Source of the DNA: Cloeon dipterum
Taxonomy: Eukaryota > Arthropoda > Insecta > Ephemeroptera > Baetidae
NCBI RefSeq assembly: GCF_949628265.1
Contig: NC_088790.1
Span: 1,988,545 to 2,052,544, forward strand
DNA length: 64,000 nt
Direction of reading: 5' to 3'
The notes beneath the pieces were generated by a model, which was not told where the DNA came from, ran no database searches, and saw only the letters and a program-made list of their open reading frames with translations. Below, in pieces: positions 1-11,846 of this stretch. The number at the start of each line of letters is the position of its first letter. The first letter of the stretch is position 1. The position numbers were made by a program, and so were the translations under genes.

Positions 1-839
1 TTTCACCCCTCTATTCAAATGCGGCGCAAACGCCAAGTAATTTTCATTCCTGCAGCATCTCGGAATTCAGCCCGGCCGAGCGGCCGCTCGCCTCCGCTTG
101 GCTCGGCCTGGACCGTCGGACCTCTTGCGCTCGCTGCAAAATCAAATAATGCAGCACGGCCCGAATAAAAAGCGGCCGCCATTACGCCCGATCGTTACTC
201 TGGCTCTCGGCTCTCGGACGGAGAAGACGAGCCGAGAGAGAGAGAGAGAGAGAGAGGGCTAAAATATTAAAGTCGCACTCTGCGGGGGTTGCACCAAAAG
301 CACCCCCGCCAACAATAGTGCTGCGTCCGACAAGTTTTTATTGAAAAAAAGAAGCGATATTGCATGTGTGTGGATGCGTGGATATTCTCCCTGTGCGTCA
401 CGAGCAGCCAGCTTTGGGGAGTACATTAAGCAACAATGCGTAATGCGCGCAGAGAATTGCTGTTTTCCCCGCCACTGCCGCCGACATTTCCTGCGAGGCC
501 GCGTTTAATTTACTTACATTCGCGAGCGTGCCGCGCAATTTCCCACCGCCACTTGCGAATTAGTCTGCAAATAAATGAGCATTCAACTCTGCAAACTCTC
601 CTGGTTAAAAATAAAAACAGCATGAAATTTAATTTCATAAGGGGCTAGATGATCTAATTTGCAATTTGTTGCACGTGCTGAAAAAGTATTTTCCTGGAAA
701 AGCCATTTAAAAAGTTTGAAACGGCCATAATGAACAGATTTTATGACACTAACTTCAAAAAAATAAAAAGTAATTATTAATGCGCAATAAACAGCTGGAA
801 AACCCCCAGTGTTATTTTTTCTGCATTTAACCCCGTAAA

Positions 840-1380
840 GGTCACATTTCGTGCCATATGTAAAATAGGGGATGAAGGTTGATCACTCTCAAAAACCTTT
901 TGGCTATCTAGGGGAGGTTGAGAAGAGTCTAACGGTGTTCAGTTTTTGCAATTTTGATAGTTAAAGGCCGAAATTAGCGATGGAAATATTTAGCAAAATT
1001 CAGTGACATTTTTTCCCAAAATTGTCATCTCCAAATCTCGGCTTTTAACTGTCAGAATTGCAAAAACTGCACACCTTTAGACTCGTCTCAACCTCTCCTA
1101 GATACCCAAAGGGTTACGAGGGTGACCCGCCCTAATCTCCCTTCAACCCCGTGCATTAAAATAATGAGAAAAAACGCATCGCTTAGCACTTTTCCAAATT
1201 TACGGTCAAATAAAAACCTTCTAAAATTATAAACATTAACCCCAAATTCCATTGGCTCTGTAGGGGAGGTTGAAATGAGTTGAACGGTGTGCAATTTTTG
1301 CAATTCTGACCCTTAGAACCCGAGATTTGGCGGTGACAATATTGGCAAAAATGTCACTCGTCGTGTATTAAAATTGAAAA
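840..1380. repeat. Palindromic dispersed repeat, family 1, copy a
   Basis: An inverted repeat has arms at about 896-975 and 1,036-1,115. The left arm carries GGGGAGGTTGAGA, an AACGGTG block and a TTTTTGCAATT block; the right arm carries their complements. A further half copy follows at 1,249-1,345. The whole block is repeated with the same order at 3,240-4,145, including the tail motif CACTCGTCGTG. No coding capacity is seen. It is MITE-like, but target-site duplications were not resolved by eye. Confidence 0.8.
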
Positions 1381-2264
1381 AACAACAGATGCCGGAAAAT
1401 CGATTAAATTAAATACCATCAAAATTTAGAGGAAAAACACTGGTCCTTTTTAGATTAATTTAAGTTTTTTTTAAAGAAGAATATTTATTTGTAATCTTTG
1501 GAAGTCCAGCCAATGCCGAAGAATTAACGGCTGGTGCTTATACATAGCTGCACAAGGCAGCATAATTTAATACAGTCGTGTACACATTATCATGAAATTA
1601 ATGTGCCCCCTTTTTAAATACTAGAATTAAATATTAAAAATTGTAGCTTGGTAATTTCCCAATTTAAGAGAAAGTTTTTAATCCAAAAAAAACTACTTTC
1701 ATTTTCTACGATTAATTTGAATGAAAGTCTGCTTGGAATTTCCCCTAGTTGCAAAGCCTCTCAATTTTAGTAATTGGGATCTGGAGTTTCCGCGTAATTT
1801 CTGAAAAGCCCTCGACTTGCATCCAATTAAAAATAAAAAAGAAGTGAATGCGCACCCCTTTGACGCGTGCTGGCCGCAGGAGAATGAGGGAAAAAGCGTC
1901 GGTCGAGGTTGTAATTAGAGTGCGAGGGGACAATCGGAGAGCAATTAGGCCGAAAAAACGGCAACAATTTCGGCCAAATCGGAAATCAGCCGAGAAACGG
2001 AAAAACGGTGGCTGCCGAGTCGGGTCGGAAGAGTCGGGGCGGGCATTCAAATGCGAGGGGGCGAAAGAGGGATAGATTATGTTAGCATGCATGTTCATCA
2101 CTACTTGAACCTCTTTTCCTGCTGCTGCTGCTCGTTCGTTCGTTCGCTCGCTCGCTCGCTCGCTCTTTCTGGCTGCGTGTGTGCTCGAGCAAGCAGAAAT
2201 TGATAGGATAAATTCCAGGCCCTGAATTGGCTCCAGCCGCGCGTAAAACGTGGAGCGGAGCAGG

Positions 2265-2267
<3 letters not shown>

Positions 2268-2349
<82 letters not shown>
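2268..2349. repeat. (AG)n microsatellite
   Basis: An uninterrupted run of about 40 AG dinucleotides is seen directly. Flanking CT-rich and AG-rich patches (2,370-2,400 and 2,730-2,750) have the same composition. Any open frame through it (Arg-Glu or Leu-Ser repeats) is an artefact of the repeat. Confidence 0.97.
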
Positions 2350-2352
<3 letters not shown>

Positions 2353-3239
2353 GAGGAAAATAATATTGACATTCTCTCTCGCTCTCTCTCTCGTCGGTTG
2401 GTTGGTTGGCTCAGCCAGCAGCAGCGGCAGCTCGCAGCCGGGTCTGATATTGAGTCTTTTTTATTATTCCGTTTGAATTGGCCCGAGCCTTAAATTAAAA
2501 TGCTAATTGTAGGTGGGAGGCGAGGGGTGGCCGGCCGGTCGGCCGCTCAGTCGGCGCTGCAAAGAGAAAATTAAGCAAACACTCTCTCTAGCTGCTGGCC
2601 GCGGGAGTGAGCAGATCAAAAAGAGAACGAGAGGGTGAACGCATCTGGCGTGTATCATCATTACAACCCCTTTACAACCCCACGACAAATGAGCAGTGCG
2701 GCGCACTCGAATTACGCGTACACGGCGCACGGCCGGAGAGAGAGAGAGTGTGTGTCATTTTCATCCCCGAATTATTATTATTCAAAACTAACGAGCATAT
2801 CAATGCGTGCCCCTGCCTCCTTTGTGCCGCCGAGAGTCTTTTTAATAAATACAAACCGAGTGGGTGGATGGATGGACGGACGCACGGCGAGGGTGCCCCC
2901 GGAAAGTGGGCCCAAATTGGAAATATTGACGTGCACTCGGGCCGAATTTATTCCGAGACGCATACCGCACGCGCGTGCGGCCGTCTCCTCTATTGTTGAC
3001 GGGGGTGGTTTCCACCACTTGTCGCGTGTTATTAACTCATATTTTCAGCAGGGTGGCTTTTAATGATGCGTCTCAAATTATCGACTTCTTCGCGCGGCAA
3101 AATTAAACGGCCCTTAACGAGCACACCGGCTTGACTGCAATTACTTCTTGATCAGCTCGCCATAATCGCGCTTATCTCCATTTTTTCGTCTGTAAAGGGA
3201 AAAAGGATTTACTTTGGGGTACTTTTTTACCATTGATTT

Positions 3240-4145
3240 TTGTGACGTATTTTTTCCAAACGTGCAAAGCGACGCGATTTTTACCGTTGCTGCAATGCAC
3301 GGGGTGAAAGGGGGATGAGGGTTGAGCACCCTCGAAACCCTTTGGCTATCTAGGGGAGGTTGAGACAAAACGAACGGTGGGTAGTTTTTGCAATTCTGAC
3401 AGGCAGAATCCGAGATTTGGCGATTGGAATATTAGCAAAAATGAAACATTCAAACTTTTTCCAAATCTCGGGCTCTAGCCATCAGAATTGCGAAAACTGC
3501 ACACCGTTCGACTCATCTCAACCTCCCCTAGATAGCCAATGGGGTAGATTTTTTAGATCAGTGATTAAGTTTTGAAAAATGCAAAGCAACGCGATTTTTA
3601 TCTTGACTGCAATGCACGGGGTTGAAGGGGGATGATGGTTTATCACCCTCAAAACCGGTTGGCTATCTATAGGAGGTTGAGATGAGTCGAACCGTGGTTA
3701 ATTTTGGCAATTTTGAGCATTAGAACCCGAGATTTGGAGGTGCAAATATCCCAAAAATCCATGAAATTAGTTTTTTTCCAATTTTTTGTGTTCTTTGCAC
3801 TCCCAAGTCTCGGGTTCTAATGATCAAAATTGCCAAAATTAACCACGGTTCGACTCATCTCAACCTCCTATAGATAGCCAACCGGTTTTGAGAGTGATAA
3901 ACCCTCATCCCCCTTCAACCCCGTTCATTGCAGTCGCGATCAAAATCGCGTCGTTTAGCATTTTTCCAAATTAACGCTCAGATAAAAACCCTCTAAAATT
4001 AAAAATATTAGCCCCAAATTCCATTGGCTCTCTAGGGGAGGTTAAAATGAGTCGAACGGTATTCAGTTTTTGCAATTCTGACCCTTAGAATCTGAGATTT
4101 TGCGGTGAAAACATTGGCAAAAAGTCACTCGTCGTGTAACAAAAT
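3240..4145. repeat. Palindromic dispersed repeat, family 1, copy b
   Basis: A longer copy of the block at 840-1,380. It contains one foldback at about 3,340-3,545 and a second, nearly perfect one at about 3,655-3,905 (arms of roughly 95 bp around a loop of roughly 60 bp), then the half copy and the CACTCGTCGTG tail near 4,125. Related half copies occur at about 35,510-35,640, 63,325-63,440 and 63,580-63,710. Confidence 0.8.
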
Positions 4146-5939
4146 ATTGAAAAATTCAATAAATTGCGAAAAATATGGTCCTGGGCGTTCAATTGGTCTA
4201 GGCTTAGTCATGGTTCAAAGTAACAAAAATAATTGCTTAGAGACTAGTTTTGTGCCGAACGCAACAAATTAGACGCGTTTAGACGAATTCAAGTGAGGTT
4301 TAATAGGCTTAAAATGGTCTTATTCGTGCTCATTTGACAACCCCTTGAAGATCTAAAGCTTATAAAAATATTAAAATTAACAGTTAAATTAGTCGAATTA
4401 AAATTAAAGTGCGCATGGTGTCTGTCGGGCTCGGAGCAAAAGAATAAAATTGTTTTCTGCGTGTTGAACCGGCTTAACATACTTTGAAGCTGAGGCATAA
4501 ATTTAGAATTTGCGATCAGCGTAAAAAGTGGGCTTAAAGGCGAAGGAGGGAGAGCGGCCCGGCGTGTGTTTTGACATTTTCCGCGGCGCAGAGAGGAAAA
4601 TTTTTAATCTAGCTGCTTAAGCAACCCCTCGCGGCGGCAACGGCGGCGGCGCTCAAATCTCGACGTCGCCTCTTAAGGTTTCAAAGGAAAAAACTGCTTC
4701 TTTAATGCACCTGAAGGGAGAGAGACTATCAAAGAGGGCAGAAAATAAATAAGTATAAGTATATGCATGCGCTTACTTATTTCTTTGTCGGGTGAGCGGG
4801 CGGGCGGGCGGGCGGAATAAAAACCGACTGATTTCTTTTCACACAAGATTGCTCATTTGCCATCGCACAGCACAGCGGCAATCGCTTTTCAAACGGAACG
4901 CTCGCTAATTCAATTCGCGGATTGAGAGCAAAAAAATATAAATCGCTCTTTACAGCAGCTTGTTAGTCGATAATGCATCTGACGGATTTTGATCTTGCTT
5001 TTTTTATTTTCAAGATGATAAAACCGGGATTCTTATTTTTATTAGTGTTTATCTTGGCACAAAAATGTGTCCTGAAGCGCAGAAAATAACAGAAATTAAC
5101 GTTTGAACCTGGATTTTCAGCTAAAATCCGGATAAAATCATCGATTTTTAAATGCGTATAAATGTTTAAAAAGTCATGAAGAAACTCCCGTCTCGATTAA
5201 AGCAATTGAACCGACAACCATAGACGATTTTTCATACAAGTCTACAAAAACACGTCTTAAGAAATAATTTTAGAAGCAGAATGGACAGTAGCATAAAATC
5301 GCAGCAGAAATGCGTTAAAAATAAATTTATTACGTTGTTGGATGTTGGAGTCTTTGAACACTTAGGGTGTCAGGGACGCAGGTATTAATCAACGGGATTA
5401 GTTTTAGTTTGAAGCAACTTAAAACATACAGCACAGTACTGTATGTGGCATGGAAGAAAAAAATGCAACTCTGAAATTTTGTCACGCAAAACAATGGAAG
5501 TTTGCCTATTGCAACCCTGAAATTGAATTTTGAATCGACTGGGACAAAAGCATACAAACTGTACAATACTCGCAGTTCCAGCCAGGGGTCCACGCGTCCT
5601 CCCTTCACCTTCAAAATAAACAAAAGGGAATTTCCTCCATACAGTTGAATGAAACTCGTGAAAGCGGAGGTGAAAAATTCATATTTTTTTTACAATACAC
5701 GCGAGCTCTTTGTCAAATCTCTACTCGTTTCTAATCATTGTTGCGCTCCACCTTAAACTGTACCTTTGGAGAGGGAAAGGCCAGGTCACTAACTCACCCT
5801 GCAGTCGGAGAGTTGAGTTCGTCGAAAGAGCACGTACACTGTTAGCAAGAAAATAAATGTGTCCGTGGAAATGGAGAATTTGCAACATCCGTATAGCGTA
5901 ATATGGAAATTGCATGTAAGTAAATCCCAATATTCACAA

Positions 5940-6790
5940 TAGTTCAAATAAATTAAAATCGGGGCTCGTGATTAGTTCGATATTTTTTTAACGGGGGATG
6001 GATGAATACTGGAAATAAGGAATGTTGATTTAGTTTTCGGGGTCCATGCGGGGCCCTATGGGCTGGAAGGCACCGATTTTGATACCAATCGACGCCCCTC
6101 GGTGGGGCGCCACCGCCCGTGTCTGGTTTTTCAAAATCTAACCATTTTTCGAACATTTTTCTGCCGACTTTCCAAACAGTCGAAATTATTAATGCCCCCT
6201 CTTCTCTGATTTCGGGTAGAAGTGCCTGAATCGATACGAAATTTATCTGCGATATTTTAAGACCAAATACAGTCGAAACCCTTAGTGAAAATAATTTTTA
6301 ACTTTAAAAAACGCGATATTTGCACTCTTTCCGTAGGTTTAACCATCAAAAAAATGAAAATTCACGCGATTTTTTCTAAACGGTATGAATTTAAAGCGTT
6401 TTGCAGACTCCTTCGCACGCAAAAGACCGCCGCCGGTCTGGGAACCAATTTTCAGAATTTTCGCGCCCATAGAAAAATTAATTTTATTTTTTTCGTTTCT
6501 TTGGCTTCGATCACGTCGCGAAAATGGTTTTATTTTTATTAAAAATCGGCCATCCGTCCGAATATTGACCAAGACCCCTCATCGGTCAGGTCTCGCGTCG
6601 CGCTTCGACCTGGGGTACCCTTTTGACCTTTATCAGGGCACCCCAACCTGAGTTCCGCTCCGAGGCCGGTTTTTAACGCTTTTTCACTAATTTCAAACAC
6701 ATTTGGCGATACTCGGCGAAGATATTTCACCCTCACCTATCACCGAACTTCCTCAGGTCGCGCGACCTGGCGGTTTTGCCAGCGCCGTCA
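5940..6790 (+). repeat. Dispersed repeat, family 6, copy a
   Basis: Shares long blocks with 51,180-51,722 (same orientation), 50,095-50,470 (first part) and 38,870-39,250 (opposite orientation). Shared landmarks are a GGGGCCC/GGGCC block followed by CAATCGACGCCCC, then CCATTTTTCGAA, and near the right end a CCGACCTGAG-like block and CACATTTGGCGATA. No transposase or reverse transcriptase frame is visible. Confidence 0.7.
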
Positions 6791-8159
6791 ATTTTGGCCT
6801 CAAAATAGTCGGTTCGGAAGAAATAATTAATATGATTTTATCGTGCTCATTTTACAAAATAATGGATAATCGGTTTTTTCTTGGGATTTGACTGTTTTTT
6901 GGAAAGACACGTGAAATTGAGTGCGCGCGAGAGGGAGAGAGAGAGAGTATAATGGGAGTAATTATGGCTTGTACCTGTTGGCTCAAAGAGGGAGATTGGT
7001 CATTTGGCATTGCGGCGCGCAGGCATGCAGTGCATTCGCGATTATGGATGGATTTATGTATCGAATCTCTAGGGCCATTATGCGAATTCGATTAAGCGTG
7101 CGTCGGTCTGCTAAGCCGGCGTAATTCGAGACCTGTTGTGGGCCGCCGCGCGCGTGTAATTGAATGTCAACATGTTGGCCCGCTCTCTGCATGCGGCGAA
7201 TTAGCGCGCGCCGCTATAAATATGTTATGAATAATATTTTAATAACAATATTCGGTGCGGAGCCGAGAGAGATAGAGAGCGAGAGGGTGGGAGGGGTGGC
7301 TTTCACGTCAGCAGCCCCCGCTTAACCCCCGAGCCCTTTGTCCGCGCGCCGAGTGTATTTGCACAGAGCAGAGGGGTGGCTGGGGGTGGCAGGGAGGGAG
7401 GGAGGCAGCCAGCCAGCGAGTGATCATTCAGGTATGTCAGTGACAGCAGCCCTTTATTGTTTCTCGCCCCCCGTGGGCTCGGAATAATTATTGAGGAATC
7501 ACTGCTGCTCGTGACGAGACGAGAAAAGCTTATTTGGATAAAAGCAGGCAGCCAGCCTGCGATTTTAATCAGCCAAATGCGACCGAGCCGCCGCGCGCTG
7601 TAATTATCACAAGTACCCCGCTCGCCCGCCCGCTCGCTCGCGTTTTTCTCTCTTTCTCATTTTGCACATGTGGAGAAGAGCCGCTTCACGGCCTCCTTGC
7701 TTCGTTATTTATTTTACACTTGCAAGTGCCGAAGGAACAATGCGCGCGCGATTTGCATGAGTCGACTCGCAGCTAGCTGCCGCGCGCGTTCCTTCCTTCT
7801 GCTTCTGCATTGTTATTGTTGTGCTGCCTCACTGAATTTCTTTCGCCACCGGGTGTGTCGTGTCGGAAAATTATGCACATTTCGCGCAGTTCCCTCTGCC
7901 TGCCTGCCTGCCCGCGTGTCACAATGCGTGCCTCGCTCGCCGTCTCCGCGTCTCCCGGATCGACTGCTGGAGCGTGAGAGCGCCAAACGGGACTAATTTC
8001 AACGAAAGCAGCCTCTTCGCGCTAAGGGTTGCCCTCCAGCAACAGAAAGACCCGACTTGAACCATTAAATCAAGACAAATAACGTTCTAAAATAGAAATA
8101 TCAAATTCTTCGCTTTTCGACGTTTTTTTCACCCCATGAGGCACAGGGGTGTCCTAAAC

Positions 8160-8290
8160 TTGAGCTAAACACGTCGTGTTAGACCTTTTGGTCGGACAAA
8201 AATTATCCACTTTACCTAATTCGACCCTCAACAATCGATTGGTGTGCTCGGAAACTTCGTCAAAGACAGTCTTTAACAATTTGTTGAAAT
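8160..8290 (-). repeat. Partial family 2 palindromic element (one arm)
   Basis: Matches the right arm of the element at 15,113-15,492, including TTTTTGGTCGGA-like sequence, CCACTTTACCTAATTCGACC and the AATCGATT block, then CTTCGTCAAAGAC. Only one arm is present, so this is a truncated copy. Confidence 0.75.
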
Positions 8291-9189
8291 AAAATCTGAT
8301 TTCAAGTAAGGAGACCGTCCTCTCCGCTTGCTAACTTTACAGCCGCTTTTCCAAAAATTTACGCTGCTCCTTGGGCTTCAACTGGATCTCAAGGGATTAT
8401 TTCATGCACTGGCAACAAGATTTTTTCACGATTTTGCAGAATGAATCCTTTTAAAGCATTTCATTGTTGTTCTGCGCCTACTTTTGGCATTGAAATTGTT
8501 CAGCGCTTGTGGTGCGTGCTGATTTTGGCATTTTCGTTGCTCGTTGTAGCGTGCGGCTGTCGCAGTGGGTGCGCAACCTCAAATAATTGACCATTGCTAA
8601 TTGGTTCACACTTGATTTGCTCCCTCTTTCTCTCTTTCTTGGTTGCGTCCGGCCTGGCCTTCCTTCCTTCCTTTCATCCGCTGGCTGCGGCGGCGAGGGA
8701 GGCAGGCAGGCAGGCAGCAAAAGCAGATTACTGCTCAACAGGAGAGCGCGGAAAAAAGACAAATTAATCGCTTTTAACATAGCTATTACCGCTAGAGAGA
8801 GCAGGCCAGATCAACAGATTGCAGATAAATAATGCATCACTAATGCTGAAAGCTATACAATTGAACGACAGCCTCTGATTTGATCGCCAAATGCTAGTTT
8901 GGAGGGTTGGAGGGGTGCTGTTAATCAATCACAGCAGCACAAAAGGAGAAAAAAATGATGTGTTTTCTGAACGGAAAACATTCAAAGCCCAGGAAAAAAA
9001 TGCAAGCAATGAATTTAGTCCATTTTTCCCCAGGGAAAATCTCAGATTACCTTTTTTTTATAGATTTAATTCCTCTAAATTGCTATTTTATGCCTCAATT
9101 TTTCCAAAACAAATTTTCAAGTCGGCGAGGTCATGAAAAAAATAATTAGAAAGTTATTGAAAGAGGTGCAAACAAAAAAACTGGCGAAA

Positions 9190-9580
9190 CTTAGAAAAAT
9201 GCGGGGGTTTGCAACCCTGTGACAGAAAACTGTATACTTTTCAAATGTAAGGAGCAAAATGATTTATTTAAATAAAGAAATAATATTTTGAGAAACAATA
9301 ATTATTACTAAAGCCGTCGGAATACGATGAATTTGTCATCGAACGGCTTTTCCGGGAAATCGGTTATGGTTAGAGAATAAATCATAAGTTGTAAGATTTC
9401 AATAAGTTTTACATTTTGGGAATCTGCTCAGCGTGACCAATTGAAAGATGATTGAAAGAATTTGCATGAGCAAATAATTAATTTTGTTATTTGTTCTTTA
9501 AGAAAATGCGGATTTTTTGCAACCCTGTGAAAGAAAACTTTATTTTAAAATTTTATGAAGTAAAATCCCGGCAAAATTTT
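9190..9580. repeat. Degenerate repeat, family 8 unit and local duplication
   Basis: Contains one unit (about 9,310-9,470) with the marks AACGGCTTTTCCGGGAAAT and GGAATCTGCTCAGCGTGAC. The same marks recur in tandem at 13,300-13,900 and, inverted, at 19,205-20,100. It is flanked by a short duplicated phrase TTTGCAACCCTGTGA at about 9,207 and 9,519. Confidence 0.65.
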
Positions 9581-11154
9581 CTGATTAAAAAAAAATATAA
9601 CTCCGAGAAAAAAATATGTCGCAGACTTGCAGAAACTGTAACACGACACGAGGTGCTCTGCTTGTTTTTTCATTTTGCAAGATGCGACGGCGGGTGAGAG
9701 GTCGTCGTCCTGAGGTCTTTTGTCTACCGAGAAATGGGGCAGACGCTGGCTCTTGAGGGGACGTTGGCATCGTCCTCCATCCCTCCAGAATCCGCCGCCG
9801 CCGTGGACGAGTGTGTGTGTGTGTGCAAAAAAAAGAGAGGCTGCATTACTAATTCGCGCCGGATCGATGCGCGAGCGTCGGTCTTTTTTTCTTTTTCGCG
9901 ACGCACACACACACGTCTCGGGTGGCGCACAAAAGGTGCTCGAGATTTGAAAAATCCGCATTAGACGCTGGTGCGCTGCGCTGGCTGGGCTTACGAGTTA
10001 TTTTTCCGCAGGCCGTCCGTCCGTCCGTCCCTAATTAGTTTTGCCGATCAAAAAGCAGCAGCTCCTTTTCGCTCTCGAGCACCGCGCGCGCCACGACAAG
10101 AGAGAGAGAGAGAGCAGGTTAATTAGTGCACGTGCCAGGCGCAAACGCGAAAATCGGGGGGCGTGGCACTCTCTCTGCCGGTGGGCGTGACAGGTGCGGG
10201 CGGCAAGGGTTGCCTACACACCTGCCCGGCGCGGCGCCGCGCGGCGAGCACCCCCGCACCCCTCGCGGAAGCGAGGGAAGAAGGAAGCAAGAGCGGGGCT
10301 GCTTTTTTTATTAAAATATGTGTGTGTGTGCGTTTGTTTCCCTTTGATCTCGCTCTCGGCTGCGAATTAAAACAGTGGGGCGATTGCATCTGTCTCCTCG
10401 CTCTGTATTCTTATTCGCTTTGATGTCGCTCAACTGGGTCAAACTTAAAGTGGATGGATGTCACCCCATCCGCCCGTCCATCCCGAGGGGGATTTCGCCC
10501 CGTGCACTGATAATTATCGGTCCTGTGATCCGATCAGGGGGCGGACGGCCGGCCAGCTTTTTCGCCACTTCTCGCGCGCCATTACTCGGTTTGGTCCGAG
10601 AAGCCTCCCTCGCTCGGCCCTCAGCTTCCGGCCAAAGCAAATATTGCGTGAAATGGAAATCGCCATTCGCCACGCAGCCCCACAATCTTCTTTTGATCGC
10701 CTCTTGTTGATTTGACTCACAAATTGTTGCTTCCATGCCAAGTTGTTGCTTGAAGCAAAAGCAAAAGTACACACCCTTCAAACCTAAGAGAAAAGTTCAC
10801 CCCAAACTAAACTAAAAAAAATCCAATTGATCCAGGAGTTTTTGTCTCTAGTCTCTACACCCAGGGCTCGATTTCTGACCTGTTCTAAAGGCATTTATGT
10901 GTGTCCCCCAGCTTGGTCAAGAGGTCTAAATCAATCGATTTTTATTTTTTCACTATTCACCCTGACACAAAAAACGCTTTCTTACAACCTTTGGCCCTCT
11001 GCATCTCAGAAAATAAAAAAATTTTCCACCCTGGAATTGTTTGGGCAGTGTTTTTTGTCCCTAAAAATTTGGTATAGTATTAGACGTGTTTAAGACATGT
11101 TTTAGACGTGTTTTGGACGTGTTTTACGAATACAAATATATAAACTAAGCTAGA

Positions 11155-11275
11155 AGAATGCACAGTGGCAGGATTCAGCTTGAAACCACAATTTTGAGTG
11201 CCTTAAAACCCAAAGAATAGGCTAGCGCCATCCGTTGGCTACCTATCCAACTGCTGTTTTAAAAAAAATGAAGGA
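11155..11275. repeat. Short dispersed repeat, family 10, copy a
   Basis: The segment beginning AATGCACAGTGGCAGGATT, with a GCGCCATC block about 70 bp later, is repeated with substitutions at 56,945-57,060. No coding content. Confidence 0.65.
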
Positions 11276-11713
11276 ACTCGTTTGTTCTCACCGAATAGAA
11301 TAAACACTATTTTAATTTTAGCACTTCCTCGGCGTGTCTGTGTGTGTAATCACGGAGCGATGATGCGATAAGAGCAAAGGTGGCTGGAAACAAGCGTCTG
11401 CTTTGTTTTCGGCGTGCACTGCACACACGGGCAAAAGTTTTGCGGCTGGCGGAGGCGAAAAGAGCAGCGCCAGTTTCAAACGGCATGCACACTCGCAAAC
11501 ACCTGTTGGAAGGAAATTCAGTGCCGACTAACCAGCCTGCCAGCCGGCGAGACCGGCTTTCATTTCATTATTCTAATTGGCCGGCGCATGCGATGCACTC
11601 GAACTGAAAAATCGCAACCTGAGCCGACCCGATTTTTTGTTTGCTTGCGTCGCAGTGACCGCAGACGCGGAAAAGGTTTTTTTTTGCTAATCGCGTCTTT
11701 CCTTCTGTTTCAG

Positions 11714-11846
11714 ACCGGGAAAATCGGCCTGGCGTCGAGCACGACGGGTCTCCCTTTCTTCTGCCACAATGGCGAACACCTCACGCAGCCCCCGCCCGCT
11801 CACATGGGCATCCCCCCTTACCAGCTGGACAGCAAGGGCACCATGG
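11714..11846 (+). CDS. pan: pan exon: conserved [15 protein letters not shown] block
   Basis: The acceptor is a pyrimidine-rich TTTCAG; the donor is G|GTGAGA after ATG G (phase 1). The peptide from HNGEHLTQ to [11 protein letters not shown] is a block I recognise from insect TCFs. The joined codon GGT leads into [10 protein letters not shown] of the next core exon, which confirms the phase. This is the first supported exon in the window. Confidence 0.9.

Larger units (their letters stand above)
1..11713. other. Non-coding, probably upstream intron of pangolin
   Basis: No exon can be supported here. The open frames are short, have no recognisable protein similarity and overlap low-complexity DNA. 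The stretch alternates AT-rich DNA with GC-rich blocks (about 1-250, 2,100-3,000, 6,900-8,050, 9,700-10,700). It contains an (AG)n tract near 2,268, inverted-repeat elements at 840-1,380 and 3,240-4,145, a repeat also found elsewhere at 5,940-6,790, and half of another palindromic element at 8,160-8,290. The first supported exon downstream (11,714) is an internal pangolin exon, so this is most simply read as pangolin intron. It could also hold non-coding 5' exons or enhancers that cannot be seen by reading. Confidence 0.6.

Noticed and set aside
2227-2493. Open frame with Arg-Glu repeats
   Set aside because: Created by the (AG)n microsatellite; the - strand gives Leu-Ser repeats in the same way.
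7208-7225. CTATAAATA, TATA-like sequence near a GC-rich block
   Set aside because: A single TATA match in AT-containing DNA with no supported exon following in the right distance; not enough to call a promoter.
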